NCBI RefSeq assembly: GCF_029024465.1 | Contig: NZ_CP118950.1 | Coordinates: forward strand, 1,178,001-1,242,000 | DNA: 64,000 bases | DNA from: Lactococcus garvieae subsp. garvieae | Lineage (GTDB): Bacteria; Bacillota; Bacilli; Lactobacillales; Streptococcaceae | Reading direction: 5' to 3' | Shown here: piece by piece, positions 1 to 10,444 of the stretch | Layout of the letters: each line of letters opens with the position of its first letter | Numbering within the stretch: the first letter of the stretch is position 1 | Notes under the pieces: generated by a model | The model's database searches: none | What the model was told of the DNA's origin: nothing | The model's input: the letters and a program-made list of their open reading frames with translations, nothing else | Program-made: the position numbers and the translations under genes

Positions 1-591
1 AGCCATTTTCCCAATAGATAAGGGACGGAAGCCATTAGGATCAAGAGCTGCAATCATAGAATCTTCTGTCATCAAGAGATAAGCAAAGCCTCCTTTGACA
101 GTGTTCAAAGCCTCCTTTACTTTTCCCATAAATTCAGGATGGTGGCTACGTCGAATCAGATGCGCCAAAATTTCCGTGTCTGAACTTGAAGAAAAGATGG
201 CCCCTTGTGCTTCTAATTCACGCCGTAACGATATGGCATTGGTCAAGTTGCCGTTATGGGCAAGGCCAAGCTGCGTGTCTTGAAATTTAAAGTGAAAAGG
301 CTGAATGTTGTTTAATTCTGCTGAGCCTGCTGTGGCGTAACGCACATGCCCCATAGCTGCTTTCCCTGACAATTTTTGTAAATCTTTTTCGTGACGAAAA
401 ACCTCTGTTACTAAGCCTAAATCACGATGGCGCTGAAGTTCTCCCTCATTATTTGACAAAATGCCAGCACCTTCTTGCCCTCTGTGTTGCAAAGCGTGAA
501 GTCCAAAATAAGTCAGTTGTGCTGCTTCGGGATGCCCCCAAATGCCAAAAATGCCACATTCTTCGTTTAAGGACTTTACTTCATAAGACAT
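1..591 (-). CDS. purF: Amidophosphoribosyltransferase, 3' end cut by window edge
   Basis: PurF makes 5-phosphoribosylamine from PRPP and glutamine, the first committed step of purine synthesis. About 197 N-terminal residues are visible, all in the Ntn-type glutaminase domain. The expected catalytic Cys is residue 12 ([11 protein letters not shown]) after a short propeptide, followed by the typical HRGQEGAG and GHVRYATAG motifs. The ATG at 589-591 has the strong ribosome site AAGGAG seven bases upstream and overlaps the end of purL by 16 bases, so translation is probably coupled. The phosphoribosyltransferase domain lies outside the window. Confidence 0.95.
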   Translation of the reverse strand, partial: MSYEVKSLNEECGIFGIWGHPEAAQLTYFGLHALQHRGQEGAGILSNNEGELQRHRDLGLVTEVFRHEKDLQKLSGKAAMGHVRYATAGSAELNNIQPFHFKFQDTQLGLAHNGNLTNAISLRRELEAQGAIFSSSSDTEILAHLIRRSHHPEFMGKVKEALNTVKGGFAYLLMTEDSMIAALDPNGFRPLSIGKMA

Positions 592-2792
592 GGAATTGCT
601 CCTTCATAAATCGCTTTCGCTTCTGCAGTAGATAGGGAAATTTCACCATCTTTTGCTGAAATTTTAATTTCTGACTTATCTGTAACTTGTCCTAACTTGC
701 TTGCTTTCCCTGCCATCAGTGCTTCAAAATTCTTTTCATCTTTTGGATGAACCGAGAGGATAAAGCGGCCTTGACTTTCAGAGAAAAGTTGTGATACCTT
801 GCCCTCAAAATGAACCGAAATTCCTTTATTGTTCGCAAAAGCTGACTCAACAAGAGCCACAGCCAATCCCCCTTCAGATAAATCATGGGCTGATTTAACG
901 AGACCGGCTTGGATGGCTTTCAGTACATGTTTTTGATTTTCTTTTTCTGCTTGCAAATCAAAGTTTAGCGTACCTGAAATCTTTCCTGTCATCATTTTTT
1001 GAATCTCCGAACCGGAGAAATCATCGGCAGTCTCCCCAATAATATAAATTAAGTCACCTGCATCTTTAAAATCCTGTGTTGTAATGTGTGTCACATCTTC
1101 AATCAAGCCCGCCATCCCAATCATTGGTGTTGGTAAAATTGCTTGACCATTCGTCTCGTTATAAAGGGAAACATTACCTGAAATAACTGGAGTAGAGAGC
1201 ACACGGCAAGATTCCGAAACACCGTCACACGCCTTACTTAACTCATAAAATTGCTCTGGCTTTTCTGGATTACCAAAGTTAAGACAATCCGTAATTGCTA
1301 AAGGTTTCCCTCCTGAAGCAATGATATTTCGTGCTGCTTCTGCGACAGCTATTTGTCCACCAATCTCGGGATTCAGGTAAAGGTAGCGTGCATTACAGTC
1401 TGTCGTCATTGCTAAAGCTTTATTGGAATGACGGAGGCGAATAACTGCTGCATCAGACCCTGGTGCAACGACTGTATTTGTCATTACTCGACTATCGTAG
1501 GTTTCATAAATACTGCGCTTGCTCGCAATCGTTGGTTGACTAAGAAGATCTTTGAGAACCTCTGTCGCGTTTGCGATTTCAGGTATGAATTTTTCAGCTT
1601 TTACAAATTCAGCAATGCGTGCGGGTTCTTTCATTTCACGAGAATAAACTGGTGCATCCTCCGCTAAAGAATCTACTGGAATTTCTGCAACCTTTTCTCC
1701 CTGATGGAACAATGTATACATCCCATCGTCAGTAACTTCACCAATATTTACCGCATCAAGTTCATACTTTTTGAAAAGCTCAACGATTTCATCTTCATGA
1801 CCTTTTTTAATGCAAAGGACCATCCGCTCTTGCGACTCTGAAAGCATCATTTCGTAAGGTGTCATATTCGTTTCGCGTTGTGGTACTAAATCCAAATTAA
1901 GTTTCAAACCCGAGCCAGCCTTTGAAGCCATTTCTGAAGTTGAAGAAACGAGTCCGGCAGCACCCATATCTTGAATACCAACAAGAATATCGGAATGATT
2001 GTGAATCACTTCGAGACAAGCTTCTAGCAAGAGTTTTTCCATAAAAGGATCACCTACTTGCACGGCAGAGCGTTGCGTTTCAGAGCCTGAACCAAACTCT
2101 TGAGAGGCAAAGGAAGCACCATGAATGCCGTCACGTCCTGTTTTCGCTCCAACATACATGATTGTATTACCCACACCTTTAGCTTGCCCTTTTTGAATGT
2201 GTTTATGCTCAATCAAGCCAACACACATCACGTTAACTAAAGGATTTCCTGCATAAGATTCGTCAAAAGCTACTTCTCCGCCTACTGTAGGAATACCGAT
2301 ACAGTTACCATATCCTGCTATTCCTGCCGTGACACGCTCAACAATATGACGTGTTTTAGCATTATCAATCTGGCCAAAGCGAAGGCTGTCCAAAAGAGCA
2401 ACTGGTCGCGCACCCATCGAAAATATATCACGAATAATCCCGCCAGATCCTGTTGCTGCACCTTCATAGGGCTCGACATAGCTCGGGTGATTGTGTGATT
2501 CTGCCTTGAAAACAACTGCCCAACCCTCACCAATATCAACTACTCCTGCACCTTCACCTGGTCCCATAAGTACTTGTGGGCCTTCTGTTGGAAACTTTTT
2601 CAAGACAGGTTTTGAATTTTTATAACAACAATGCTCTGACCACATCACGGCATACATGCCCGTTTCTGTAAAGTTAGGCAAACGACCGCCAAGAATTTCA
2701 TTTTTAATTTTAGAGTATTCTTCATCAGTCAAGCCCCATTCACGATAAATTTTTGACGCTTGGATTTGTTCTGGACTCATTTCACCGCTCAT
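576..2792 (-). CDS. purL: Phosphoribosylformylglycinamidine synthase, large subunit
   Basis: This ATP-dependent enzyme converts FGAR to FGAM, using ammonia delivered by PurQ. At 738 residues it is the small Gram-positive type that needs separate PurQ and PurS. The conserved SEHC (His54) and ESHNHPS (98-104) motifs are present, with Gly-rich nucleotide-binding stretches. Its ATG overlaps the purQ stop as ATGA, a usual coupling arrangement, and its 3' end overlaps purF. The gene is complete and shows no frameshift. Confidence 0.97.
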   Translation of the reverse strand: MSGEMSPEQIQASKIYREWGLTDEEYSKIKNEILGGRLPNFTETGMYAVMWSEHCCYKNSKPVLKKFPTEGPQVLMGPGEGAGVVDIGEGWAVVFKAESHNHPSYVEPYEGAATGSGGIIRDIFSMGARPVALLDSLRFGQIDNAKTRHIVERVTAGIAGYGNCIGIPTVGGEVAFDESYAGNPLVNVMCVGLIEHKHIQKGQAKGVGNTIMYVGAKTGRDGIHGASFASQEFGSGSETQRSAVQVGDPFMEKLLLEACLEVIHNHSDILVGIQDMGAAGLVSSTSEMASKAGSGLKLNLDLVPQRETNMTPYEMMLSESQERMVLCIKKGHEDEIVELFKKYELDAVNIGEVTDDGMYTLFHQGEKVAEIPVDSLAEDAPVYSREMKEPARIAEFVKAEKFIPEIANATEVLKDLLSQPTIASKRSIYETYDSRVMTNTVVAPGSDAAVIRLRHSNKALAMTTDCNARYLYLNPEIGGQIAVAEAARNIIASGGKPLAITDCLNFGNPEKPEQFYELSKACDGVSESCRVLSTPVISGNVSLYNETNGQAILPTPMIGMAGLIEDVTHITTQDFKDAGDLIYIIGETADDFSGSEIQKMMTGKISGTLNFDLQAEKENQKHVLKAIQAGLVKSAHDLSEGGLAVALVESAFANNKGISVHFEGKVSQLFSESQGRFILSVHPKDEKNFEALMAGKASKLGQVTDKSEIKISAKDGEISLSTAEAKAIYEGAIPCLMK

Positions 2793-3469
2793 TGTGGCGC
2801 TCCTTCTTCTACAAAATTTTTCAAGATACTGGCAAACATTTTTTTACCATCATTTCCACCCAGTAAGGACTCTACAGCGCGTTCTGGATGGGGCATCATC
2901 CCCAAAACATTCCCTTCTTGATTACAAATCCCAGCAATATCTAAAGCTGAGCCGTTAGGGTTCCCATTTGCATAAGTGAACACGATTTGTCCATTTTCTT
3001 TTAAATCTGCTAAGGTTTGTGCATCCGCAATATACTTACCTTCTCCATGTGCGATGGGCAAGCTAATCACTTCCTCTTTAGAAAAGGCAGTTGTAAATTT
3101 TGAATCATTATTGACTTTTAAATTTTGCCATTTTGAAACAAATTTTAAACTGTCATTTTGAATCAAAGCACCTGGTAGAAGTCCTGCTTCGATAAGAATT
3201 TGAAACCCATTGCAGGTACCAAAGACAGGTTTCCCCTCTGCTGCCAAACGTTTAATTTCAGGCATAACATTAGAAAAGGAAGCAATAGCCCCACAACGGA
3301 GATAATCACCATAGCTGAAGCCTCCAGGGATGAGTACCGCATCAAATCCAGCAAGCGAACTCTCTTCGTGCCAAACAAACTCTGCTTCAGCTTGCATAAC
3401 ATCACGAATAGCCCAGAGGAGATCGAAATCACAATTTGACCCAGGAAATTGAATAACTGCAAATCTCAT
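2789..3469 (-). CDS. purQ: Phosphoribosylformylglycinamidine synthase, glutaminase subunit
   Basis: PurQ is a class I glutamine amidotransferase that releases ammonia for PurL. The nucleophile is Cys86 in FGTCNGFQ, and the C-terminal MPHPERAVE supplies the His and Glu. I chose the ATG at 3467-3469, which shares one base with the purS stop (TGATG) and has GAGGTGG about seven bases upstream. A TTG one codon earlier is possible but less likely. The protein of 226 residues has the family's usual length. Confidence 0.96.
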   Translation of the reverse strand: MRFAVIQFPGSNCDFDLLWAIRDVMQAEAEFVWHEESSLAGFDAVLIPGGFSYGDYLRCGAIASFSNVMPEIKRLAAEGKPVFGTCNGFQILIEAGLLPGALIQNDSLKFVSKWQNLKVNNDSKFTTAFSKEEVISLPIAHGEGKYIADAQTLADLKENGQIVFTYANGNPNGSALDIAGICNQEGNVLGMMPHPERAVESLLGGNDGKKMFASILKNFVEEGAPQ

Positions 3470-3711
3470 CAATCTACCACCTCAACCTTATAAGTTTCCA
3501 TGTTTGGATTGGCCAACAATTTTTCAGCAATCTCTTCCACTTTCTTTACAGCCATTTGAGGCTCTCCCTCAACTTCGATTTCAAAGTATTTCCCAACGCG
3601 AATATCTTGAATTTCAGAGTAGCCCAACTTTTGAGTTGCTGCTTTGATTGCTTGTCCTTGAGGATCCAAAATTGATTTTTTATAGGTTACGTAAACTTCT
3701 ACTTTGCTCAT
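3469..3711 (-). CDS. purS: Phosphoribosylformylglycinamidine synthase subunit PurS
   Basis: PurS is the small dimeric protein that joins PurQ to PurL. The start [11 protein letters not shown] and the later [17 protein letters not shown] are typical, and 80 residues is the normal length. A GTG six codons upstream is in frame, but the ATG at 3709-3711 fits the family start. The ribosome site is weak (GAGAAAGAG). It lies 55 bases after purC and touches purQ through TGATG. Confidence 0.93.
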   Translation of the reverse strand: MSKVEVYVTYKKSILDPQGQAIKAATQKLGYSEIQDIRVGKYFEIEVEGEPQMAVKKVEEIAEKLLANPNMETYKVEVVD

Positions 3712-3766
3712 TTTCTCTTTCTCATTCACTTTCTTTTATTTTTCTCTACCCTTGCAGCATTAAAAC

Positions 3767-4483
3767 TTAAAGCTTTTTTTCTTCTTGAAGGGCCGTAAGT
3801 ACACGACTGTATACTTCAATCAAATCCCCAATATTACGACGGAAAACATCTTTATCTAAATGGTTCCCCTCGGCATCCCAAAGGCGGCAGGTATCTGGTG
3901 AAATTTCGTCCGCCAAGATAATTTCGCCATCTGCTGTACGACCAAATTCGAGCTTGAAATCAACCAAACTCAAGCCAATTTCTGCCCATATTTTTTGGAG
4001 AAGTGCATTGATTTTCAGTGTTTCTGACTTGATGAATTCCAATTCTTCTGGTTGAGCAAGTTCAAGAAAATAAACATGTGCATCATTGATAAAAGGATCA
4101 TCCAGTGCGTCAGATTTGTAATAGAATTCAATAATAGGCTGAGGAAGTACGTCACCTTCTTTCAAACCAAATCGCTTTGCAAAAGAGCCAGCCACACGAT
4201 TTCTCAAGACCACTTCCAGAGGTATAATCTCAACTTTTCGATTCAATTGTTCGGTTTTAGACAACTCTTCAATAAAACTCGTCCGGATTTGTTCGGCGTT
4301 TAATTTTTGAAAAATCAAGGATGTGATTTGATTGTTCAATGCCCCTTTGCCTTTAATTTCTTCTTTTCTTTTACCATTCAGAGCTGTTGCGTTATCACAA
4401 TACTCTACCCAAACCAGCTGTCTGTCCTCTGTTTCATAAAGTTTCTTTGCTTTACCTTCATAAAGTAAGCGTCCCTTTCTCAC
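3767..4483 (-). CDS. purC: SAICAR synthase (phosphoribosylaminoimidazole-succinocarboxamide synthase)
   Basis: PurC joins aspartate to CAIR in an ATP-dependent step. The start [13 protein letters not shown], the central [11 protein letters not shown] and the VDFKLEFGR and [10 protein letters not shown] motifs are diagnostic. Its 238 residues match the bacterial single-domain form. It starts with GTG, supported by AGAGGAGG seven bases upstream. It is the first gene of the visible operon. A hairpin terminator from the gene upstream and a PurBox-like repeat lie within 115 bases of its start. Confidence 0.96.
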   Translation of the reverse strand: MRKGRLLYEGKAKKLYETEDRQLVWVEYCDNATALNGKRKEEIKGKGALNNQITSLIFQKLNAEQIRTSFIEELSKTEQLNRKVEIIPLEVVLRNRVAGSFAKRFGLKEGDVLPQPIIEFYYKSDALDDPFINDAHVYFLELAQPEELEFIKSETLKINALLQKIWAEIGLSLVDFKLEFGRTADGEIILADEISPDTCRLWDAEGNHLDKDVFRRNIGDLIEVYSRVLTALQEEKKL

Positions 4484-4534
4484 GATATGCCTCCTCTTTA
4501 TTTTATAATCTAATTCTATCCTTATTTAGAGTAC
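4484..4534 (-). promoter_or_regulatory. Probable purC operon promoter
   Basis: On the minus strand, TTGTAC is followed after 17 bases by TTAGAT, with TATAAA just beyond, between the upstream terminator and the purC ribosome site. The elements are imperfect. The location, after a terminator and before the first gene, is the main support. Confidence 0.45.
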
Positions 4535-4571
4535 AAAAAAAGATATTACTTGTGAAAGTAATATCTTTTTT
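4535..4571 (-). terminator. Hairpin terminator after the ASCH gene
   Basis: A perfect stem AAGATATTACTT/AAGTAATATCTT has A-runs on one side and T-runs on the other, so it can work in either direction. It separates the ASCH gene from the purine operon. Confidence 0.85.
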
Positions 4572-4575
4572 GAAT

Positions 4576-4598
4576 ATCGTTCGTTTTTTACGAACTTT
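4576..4598. promoter_or_regulatory. PurBox-like inverted repeat
   Basis: GTTCG (4579-4583) and CGAAC (4591-4595) form an inverted repeat. Each arm with its AT-rich flanks matches about 11 of 13 positions of the lactococcal PurBox AWWWCCGAACWWT. It lies about 80 bases upstream of the inferred purC transcript start, near the position reported for PurR activation in L. lactis, and overlaps the 3' end of the ASCH gene. Confidence 0.5.
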
Positions 4599-5013
4599 TA
4601 TATAAAACTTCAAATTCTTCACAGACAATATCCATATCTGGTGTGTAGCAATCCAAGTCACGGAAAAAAGCTTCATGGACTTGACGCCAATAAGCCAAAC
4701 TCCTGTCTCCTTCACCTTCGTAAAAGGCATGATCCTCTGTTACCTTATTAAACTTAGTAATATAGACCTTGCTTGTCTGAATGGCGGCACGTGGCGTTCC
4801 TTTACCATCGAGTAATATCTCATATCTTCCATCCACAGCAGGTAAAAAATCATCTGGCCCATACAGGGACAATGCGCTTGCTGTTGCTCTTTTTTTACCC
4901 TCAAGTACAAGTTCTAACAACTCATCAGCCATTTGAGGATTGTTGCCAAAGGCCCAAGCATCACTGAAGTTATCTGGATTTAGATTAGCCTCTGCGATAA
5001 ATTTTTCGTACAT
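4588..5013 (-). CDS. ASCH domain protein
   Basis: This 141-residue protein belongs to the ASCH superfamily, a PUA-like fold expected to bind RNA or nucleotides. The typical start is an acidic N-terminus with SDAWAFGNNPQMADELLELVLEGKKRATAS, where the GKK(R)AT segment is the family hallmark, followed by a beta-rich middle and a C-terminal FE-VLY strand. The ribosome site GGAAGGA precedes the ATG. It lies downstream of thyA and the GNAT gene. The molecular role is not known. Confidence 0.8.
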   Translation of the reverse strand: MYEKFIAEANLNPDNFSDAWAFGNNPQMADELLELVLEGKKRATASALSLYGPDDFLPAVDGRYEILLDGKGTPRAAIQTSKVYITKFNKVTEDHAFYEGEGDRSLAYWRQVHEAFFRDLDCYTPDMDIVCEEFEVLYKSS

Positions 5014-5029
5014 CTTTCCTTCCTATCTT

Positions 5030-5491
5030 TTATAACTTTAATTGCATTTTATAATTTTTTAAATATTGGCTGTGTCGTAGGACGATTTGTTGCTCTAAAA
5101 TCTCATAGCCGCGTTTCTCAAAGAAAGGCCGAGCGGTTAAGGAAACATCAACACTGATTATTTCTGCCCCCTCTTCCTTGCAATATTGTTCAATCTGATT
5201 GGCAAGGAGATGTCCTACACCACGTTTCTGATAGTCCTTATCAACATATAGGCAATCGAATTTGTCTTTGCTTGTTGCATTGGCAAAGCCTAAAATTTTT
5301 CCACTTTCTTCAACAACGAGACAATAACTCTCCGCCAGCTTTTTTTCTGGAAAAAAATCAGACTTATCAGAAGGCGCCCACGCTTCTAACTCTTCTGCTG
5401 AATAATCAGCAGCATTGATGGTGTGTACCGTTGTATAAAACAAATCAATGATCTCAGCATAATCTTTTGAACGATAATGTCGACAATCCAT
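5030..5491 (-). CDS. GNAT family N-acetyltransferase
   Basis: The 153-residue protein has the GNAT fold: a VDKDYQKRGVGHLLANQI segment carries the acetyl-CoA binding Q/R-x-x-G-x-G/A loop, and ARPFFEKRGYE is the usual C-terminal motif. The N-terminus MDCRHYRSKDYAEIIDLFY is typical of the YafP-like branch. I placed the start at the ATG one base after the thyA stop, implying coupling to thyA. A TTG six codons earlier lacks a ribosome site. The substrate is unknown. Confidence 0.85.
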   Translation of the reverse strand: MDCRHYRSKDYAEIIDLFYTTVHTINAADYSAEELEAWAPSDKSDFFPEKKLAESYCLVVEESGKILGFANATSKDKFDCLYVDKDYQKRGVGHLLANQIEQYCKEEGAEIISVDVSLTARPFFEKRGYEILEQQIVLRHSQYLKNYKMQLKL

Positions 5492-5492
5492 C

Positions 5493-6332
5493 TTAAATTG
5501 CCAAGTCAAATTTGAGTTGTGGTGTCACAGGTTCATAATCCACCAGTTCAAAATCTTCCGGTTTAATATCAAAGAAATTCGTTCCATCTGCTACATTTAA
5601 AATCAAGCGTGGTTCTTTTTCTGAACCCGTGCGTGAAAGCAATTCATTCGCTTGCTCAAATTGATTATCGTAAATATGTAAGTTGTTGACGAAGTAGAAA
5701 AACTTGCCGACTTTCCAACTGAAGTGTTTAGCCAACATCATTTGCAAAGCCACATATTGCATCGCATTAATATGATGTGCCACAAGCATATCGTTTGAAC
5801 GTTGAATCAGAGTCGCATCCAGATAAATTTGTCCATCTGCTTCACGTCTTACGTCAAACATCGTTTGAAAAGCACAAGGTAAAAGTCCTTCTGTTTCTTC
5901 AAAATCTTCATATTGCCAAAGATTAATGATATTGCGACGGTTCCATGGGTTTTTTTCTAAGCCCTCGAGAAGCTTGCCGATAATGTTATATTTTTTGACT
6001 GTTGCACCGTAACGTTGCCCAATGGTACCGTCGCCGATTTCCCATTCAGCCCAATATTTCACGCCGTATTTTTCTTCTAGAACATCAAGTGCACTTGTCT
6101 GATCTTGGTAAATCCACATGAGTTCTTTAATTGCCGTCTTGATAGGAATACGACGAAGAGTTGTGATAGGAAATTGGCCTTTTTCAAGATCATAAGTGAC
6201 GAAAGATCCTGTAATATATTTACTGTTGGCTGTTTGGCCATTTTTATATTTTGGACGCGCATTTTCTGAAAACACGCCATTTTCAAGGATATTACTGATA
6301 TTTTCTTTGAAGATTCGGTCTGCGTAGGTCAT
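5493..6332 (-). CDS. thyA: Thymidylate synthase
   Basis: ThyA methylates dUMP to dTMP using methylene-tetrahydrofolate. The nucleophile is Cys153 in [12 protein letters not shown], and QRSND, HINAMQY and LHIYDNQ are conserved substrate contacts. Its 279 residues agree with the lactococcal enzyme. It has its own extended -10 promoter and ribosome site GAGAGGG, and it appears to head a short operon with the GNAT and ASCH genes. Confidence 0.97.
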   Translation of the reverse strand: MTYADRIFKENISNILENGVFSENARPKYKNGQTANSKYITGSFVTYDLEKGQFPITTLRRIPIKTAIKELMWIYQDQTSALDVLEEKYGVKYWAEWEIGDGTIGQRYGATVKKYNIIGKLLEGLEKNPWNRRNIINLWQYEDFEETEGLLPCAFQTMFDVRREADGQIYLDATLIQRSNDMLVAHHINAMQYVALQMMLAKHFSWKVGKFFYFVNNLHIYDNQFEQANELLSRTGSEKEPRLILNVADGTNFFDIKPEDFELVDYEPVTPQLKFDLAI

Positions 6333-6364
6333 ATTTCCCTCTCTTAATTTCGCTTTATTATGAC

Positions 6365-6400
6365 TAACATTATACCATATAAATAAACAAACTTTTAGAG
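6365..6400 (-). promoter_or_regulatory. thyA promoter with extended -10
   Basis: On the minus strand TGGTATAAT forms an extended -10 element (TATAAT complement at 6369-6374). No good -35 is visible. Confidence 0.6.
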
Positions 6401-6453
6401 GTTAGTTCCAGCTTCTTAAGGTAATTTTATTTACTAATAGAGAAAAAGAAACA

Positions 6454-6479
6454 AAAAAGCAAGAGCTCACTTGCTTTTT
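6454..6479 (-). terminator. Terminator after the ABC-F gene
   Basis: The inverted repeat AAAAAGCAAG/CTTGCTTTTT with a six-base loop overlaps the stop codon of the ABC-F gene and ends in a T-run on the minus strand. Confidence 0.85.
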
Positions 6480-8328
6480 ATATTTTTTCACTGAGCATTT
6501 CCCAGCGCTCATATTTTGTCTCAAGTTCTGTCGTTACTTGATCTAATTCTTTTTGAAGAGTAGAAAGCATACCGGCATCTGAACCATTTTCGTTCATCTC
6601 AGTGTCGATTTCTTCTATTCGTGCTTCTAAATTGGCAATATCGTCTTCAATCGTTGCCCATTCTTGTTTTTCAGCCCAAGTCATGCGGGGTTTTGTCTCT
6701 TCACGTACCCGAGTATCAGCTTTCGGCGTTGCGACCTCTGCAGGAGCTGCTACTCTTGTCGCCAAGTAGTCACTGTAAGCACCAAAAAGATGATTAATTT
6801 TCCCATCTTCAAAAGCTAAAAGCTCATTGGAAACCTTGTCTTGGAAATAACGGTCGTGACTTACGGTAATTACAGCCCCTGGGAATTTTGCAAGAAAATC
6901 TTCTAAAACGGTTAAAGTTGCAATATCCAAATCATTAGTTGGTTCGTCCAAGAGCAGAACATTAGGTTGTGTTAATAATATTTTTAAGAGATAAAGCCGC
7001 TTCTTCTCTCCACCAGAAAGTTTACGAATCAAAGTCCCATGTGTGCTTCTTGGAAAGAGGAATTGTTCCAAAAGATTTACAATTGAAATGGTCTCACCAC
7101 TTGTATTTTGGCTCGCAGAAGCTACTTCTTCCAGAAAATTGATGATGCGCTTATCCTCTTCAAGTCCACGTATTTCTTGACTGAAGTAACCAATCTTAAC
7201 AGTCTCACCAATATCCATCGTTCCTGATGTCAACTCAAGTTCCCCGGCGATAATATTGAGCAAGGTTGATTTACCTACACCGTTATCACCCACGATCCCA
7301 ACACGACTTTTATTCTGTACAATCCAGTTTAAATCAGAAAAAATGGGACGATCAGGGAAGGCAAAAGCTGCATCTTCAAAGTTTATAACCTTTTTCCCTA
7401 AACGTGTCGTCGCTAAGCTGATGTCTACATCACCCAAGTCTTTATCTGTACGGACATCCTCTTTCAAGCTTTCAAAGCGGTCAATACGTGCCTGTTGTTT
7501 GGTTGCTCGTGCTTGCGGAGACTTACGTATCCAAGCTAATTCAGATTTGTAAAGCTGTTGGTTTTTGTGCAAGCTTGCAGCTTCACGCTCCTCTGCTTCC
7601 GCACGCTGTGCCAAATAATCTTGATAATTTCCTTGGTATTCTTTGAGTTTTGACTTGTCCAGCTCAAATATACGTGTCGCTACATTGTCTAAAAAATAAC
7701 GATCATGTGTCACAAAAAGCACGGTTCTCTTGCTATTTTTGAGATAGTTTTGCAGCCATGCGATAGTATCCACATCAAGGTGGTTGGTGGGCTCATCCAA
7801 CAAAAGTAAATCAGACGGATTCACAAGCGCTTGAGCCAATTGCACACGGCGTTTTTGTCCACCCGAAAGTGAGCCTATCTTTGAAGAAAAATCAGGCAGT
7901 TTAAGCTTTGTTAATACTGTTTTCACATCTGCTTCTACTTGCCAAGCATTTAAAGCATCCATATCGGATTGGGCACGTTCAAATTTGCTTAAGTCTTCAA
8001 TATTTAACAGCGCAGCTTCATATCTTTTTATGGCTTTCATTTGGGGAAGTGAATCATCCAAAATAGTATCCATAATACTTGCCGTATCATCAAAATCTGG
8101 TTCTTGCGTCAAATAGGTAATTTTATAATCTTGGGGGTGGGTAAATGGGGAAACATCTCCGTCAAACCCCTGAATGCCCGCAATGGTATTAAGCAAGGTG
8201 GTTTTACCTGTACCATTTGTACCCAATAACCCTATACGATCGAGGTCGTGTATAATAAATGAAATTTTATCAAAAAGTGTTTTATCACCTACGCTTTTTG
8301 TTAATTCTGATACTAAAAAATCTGCCAT
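6478..8328 (-). CDS. ABC-F family ATPase (Uup-like)
   Basis: The protein has two ABC ATPase domains in one chain and no membrane segments, the mark of the ABC-F group that acts on ribosomes. Walker A motifs are GTNGTGKTT (36-44) and GDNGVGKST. The signatures are LSGGQKRR and LSGGEKKR, and both Walker B motifs read LLLDEPTN. A charged linker of about 80 residues joins the domains, and a C-terminal coiled coil (WAEKQEWATIEDDI onward) resembles the Uup C-terminal domain. At 616 residues it is a housekeeping Uup-type protein rather than a known resistance factor. Function is inferred from the family. Confidence 0.88.
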   Translation of the reverse strand: MADFLVSELTKSVGDKTLFDKISFIIHDLDRIGLLGTNGTGKTTLLNTIAGIQGFDGDVSPFTHPQDYKITYLTQEPDFDDTASIMDTILDDSLPQMKAIKRYEAALLNIEDLSKFERAQSDMDALNAWQVEADVKTVLTKLKLPDFSSKIGSLSGGQKRRVQLAQALVNPSDLLLLDEPTNHLDVDTIAWLQNYLKNSKRTVLFVTHDRYFLDNVATRIFELDKSKLKEYQGNYQDYLAQRAEAEEREAASLHKNQQLYKSELAWIRKSPQARATKQQARIDRFESLKEDVRTDKDLGDVDISLATTRLGKKVINFEDAAFAFPDRPIFSDLNWIVQNKSRVGIVGDNGVGKSTLLNIIAGELELTSGTMDIGETVKIGYFSQEIRGLEEDKRIINFLEEVASASQNTSGETISIVNLLEQFLFPRSTHGTLIRKLSGGEKKRLYLLKILLTQPNVLLLDEPTNDLDIATLTVLEDFLAKFPGAVITVSHDRYFQDKVSNELLAFEDGKINHLFGAYSDYLATRVAAPAEVATPKADTRVREETKPRMTWAEKQEWATIEDDIANLEARIEEIDTEMNENGSDAGMLSTLQKELDQVTTELETKYERWEMLSEKI

Positions 8329-8388
8329 GTTCTATCTAAATCCTAACTTTTTCTCTGAATACTCTTATTTATTATAGCACAACTTAAG

Positions 8389-8418
8389 AAAGGCAAAGAG
8401 CCTAGACCCTTTGCCTTT
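8389..8418 (-). terminator. Terminator after the glycerophosphodiesterase gene
   Basis: The repeat AAAGGCAAAG/CTTTGCCTTT with an 11-base loop is followed by CTT on the minus strand. It separates the phosphodiesterase gene from the ABC-F gene. Confidence 0.8.
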
Positions 8419-8423
8419 CACCA

Positions 8424-10268
8424 TTAAACATTAAAACTAGAAAAACTATCTGAGCTCAAATCTGTTAAGTCTGCATTTCCTAGATCCAATAAGTAGATTC
8501 GGATTTTCTGCGCAAAACTCATGCCACTTTGCGTTTTTTCGATGGTTTTCTTGACTACTGGTATGTCATCTGTGATTAAGCCGTCCACATCATACAGACG
8601 CATGCGTTGTACTGTATTGGCATCATTGACATCCCAAGCATAAACTTTTTTACCATAATCGTGTGCTTTTTCCACAAATTCCGAATCCAATGTCGATATC
8701 TCAACAGAAAAAGCGTCGACATTACTTTTCGGTACTCCAATAAGATTGTAGGTCATAATGTAGGATACAAAAGTAGACGAATCCTGTTTTTTTAGGCTTC
8801 GTGACAAATCAAAGCTTAAAGATTGTACTTGATGATTTTTTGCTTCAATATCTTTTTTATAACGTTGCAAGAAATTTTTACTTACAGCATTAACATCTTC
8901 CTTAAGTGGGATTTTAATCTCAATCAGTAATTTTTGATTAAGTCTATCTGCTTCTTTCAAGTATTCATCAAAGCTTGGTAAGGGGGCAGATTTACCATTT
9001 TCTCGAACAGTCAGTTTTGTGAGTTCAGCTAAAGTCAACTCATTTACTTTCTTGTTCACTCCAGCTAAAAGACGTAAATTTTCATCATGCATGACAACAA
9101 ACTGTTTGTCCTTTGTTTCACGTACATCCATCTCAACATAATCTGGATGATAGGTTTGGCTCGTTTCAATCAAGGCGGGAATTGTATTTTGAACCCCATT
9201 TTTTTCTGACACACCACGGTGTGAAATAATAAGCGGGTTTGATAAAGTATCCTGGCTGAGGTAATAAACGTTAAAAACACCGATAAGCGCAATAAACAGG
9301 ATTGTAAAAAGCCCCAATAAACTCCGGCCCGCCCGGCGCCAACCTTTAGGCAACAGTCGGAAAGCTCTTAGTTCTACATAGATTTCTTCAGGTGTTAATT
9401 CCTCTAACAGATTAATGACCACATAGAAAATCAAAATCAGTGACAAAAGCATGTGTAGTAAAGCCGAAACTTGGATAATAAACATAATTATCGTCGCTGA
9501 TGCTAACGCTATTTGCGGCATATGATGATCAATTGCGGATTGCAACAGGATCAAAAGTTGACTAATTATCCAGAAAGAAGCCAGTAAACTAATAAAAATT
9601 GTGATAAAGCGGAAAAAGAAAACTTTAAATTTTCCTTTGCTCATCTGCCAGCTGACTCTCAACGAAGTCCGGAGTTTTTTCTGCTGCAAGATCATGAGGG
9701 GCAGAACAAAAATTAGACGGTATCCAATAAAAATGGATAATAAAGTCAGTAAAATGTAGGCTGCCAAAAGCCACCAATTATTAGTTGCAATAAACTCCAG
9801 AATGAAGTTGGGCACTTGGATAGCGGAAATAATGTCTATCCCACTGGCAAAACCACTCAAAGGCAGGACTAACATAAAATAAAACAAGAAAAATAAGATA
9901 AAAGAGGGTCTGAGATGTCGCAATCGTGAAAATGTTGCATAAAGCAACTCAGGAATTGTGACTTTTTCTTTTTGTTTCACAAAGTGCACCAGTATCGTTA
10001 GAAAAGTAAATTCTAAGAAGACCGAAACTAAAATCAAGACCAAAACTCCCAGCAGAGCAAACGCTGTGAGTGGATGTTGACTAAAAATCGAGAGTACATT
10101 ATCATAAGCCAGATAATCAATCTCCTTACGGTGAAGTAAAAAATTAGTGGTCGCTGTTAACGTCGGAACTACAACGAGTAAAAGTAAGAGATGAAAAAAT
10201 ATGACGGGAGCAAAATAATGAAACGTATTTTTAAAAAAGTCATTTGTTGATTGGAATGTTTTACGCAT
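8424..10268 (-). CDS. Membrane-anchored glycerophosphodiester phosphodiesterase
   Basis: The first ~340 residues hold about eight membrane segments, matching the GDPD membrane domain family. The remainder is a GDPD catalytic domain, starting at ISHRGVSEKNGVQNT, with EMDVRETKD and VMHDENL giving the metal ligands and general acid/base His. It probably hydrolyses glycerophosphodiesters or releases glycerol phosphate from lipoteichoic-acid-type polymers at the membrane. At 614 residues it has the usual length of this two-part architecture. It is transcribed alone, with terminators on both sides. Confidence 0.88.
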   Translation of the reverse strand: MRKTFQSTNDFFKNTFHYFAPVIFFHLLLLLVVVPTLTATTNFLLHRKEIDYLAYDNVLSIFSQHPLTAFALLGVLVLILVSVFLEFTFLTILVHFVKQKEKVTIPELLYATFSRLRHLRPSFILFFLFYFMLVLPLSGFASGIDIISAIQVPNFILEFIATNNWWLLAAYILLTLLSIFIGYRLIFVLPLMILQQKKLRTSLRVSWQMSKGKFKVFFFRFITIFISLLASFWIISQLLILLQSAIDHHMPQIALASATIIMFIIQVSALLHMLLSLILIFYVVINLLEELTPEEIYVELRAFRLLPKGWRRAGRSLLGLFTILFIALIGVFNVYYLSQDTLSNPLIISHRGVSEKNGVQNTIPALIETSQTYHPDYVEMDVRETKDKQFVVMHDENLRLLAGVNKKVNELTLAELTKLTVRENGKSAPLPSFDEYLKEADRLNQKLLIEIKIPLKEDVNAVSKNFLQRYKKDIEAKNHQVQSLSFDLSRSLKKQDSSTFVSYIMTYNLIGVPKSNVDAFSVEISTLDSEFVEKAHDYGKKVYAWDVNDANTVQRMRLYDVDGLITDDIPVVKKTIEKTQSGMSFAQKIRIYLLDLGNADLTDLSSDSFSSFNV

Positions 10269-10408
10269 TTTCCTTGCTTTCTTTTTAGTAAATTAAACTA
10301 TAAGACAAAGTTCTTCTTTTTATTTTAGCACAATATATTTTGAAAACTAAGAACCTGCTTTACACTCGTTTATGGGATAGACAGTTTTCGGTATATTGTA
10401 TAAGGCAT

Positions 10409-10437
10409 AAAAAAAAGCACCCCCCCAGTGCTTTTTT
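10409..10437 (-). terminator. Terminator after pepDA
   Basis: AAAAAAGCAC and GTGCTTTTTT flank a loop of C residues just downstream of the pepDA stop on the minus strand. Confidence 0.85.
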
Positions 10438-10444
10438 AGCGAAA

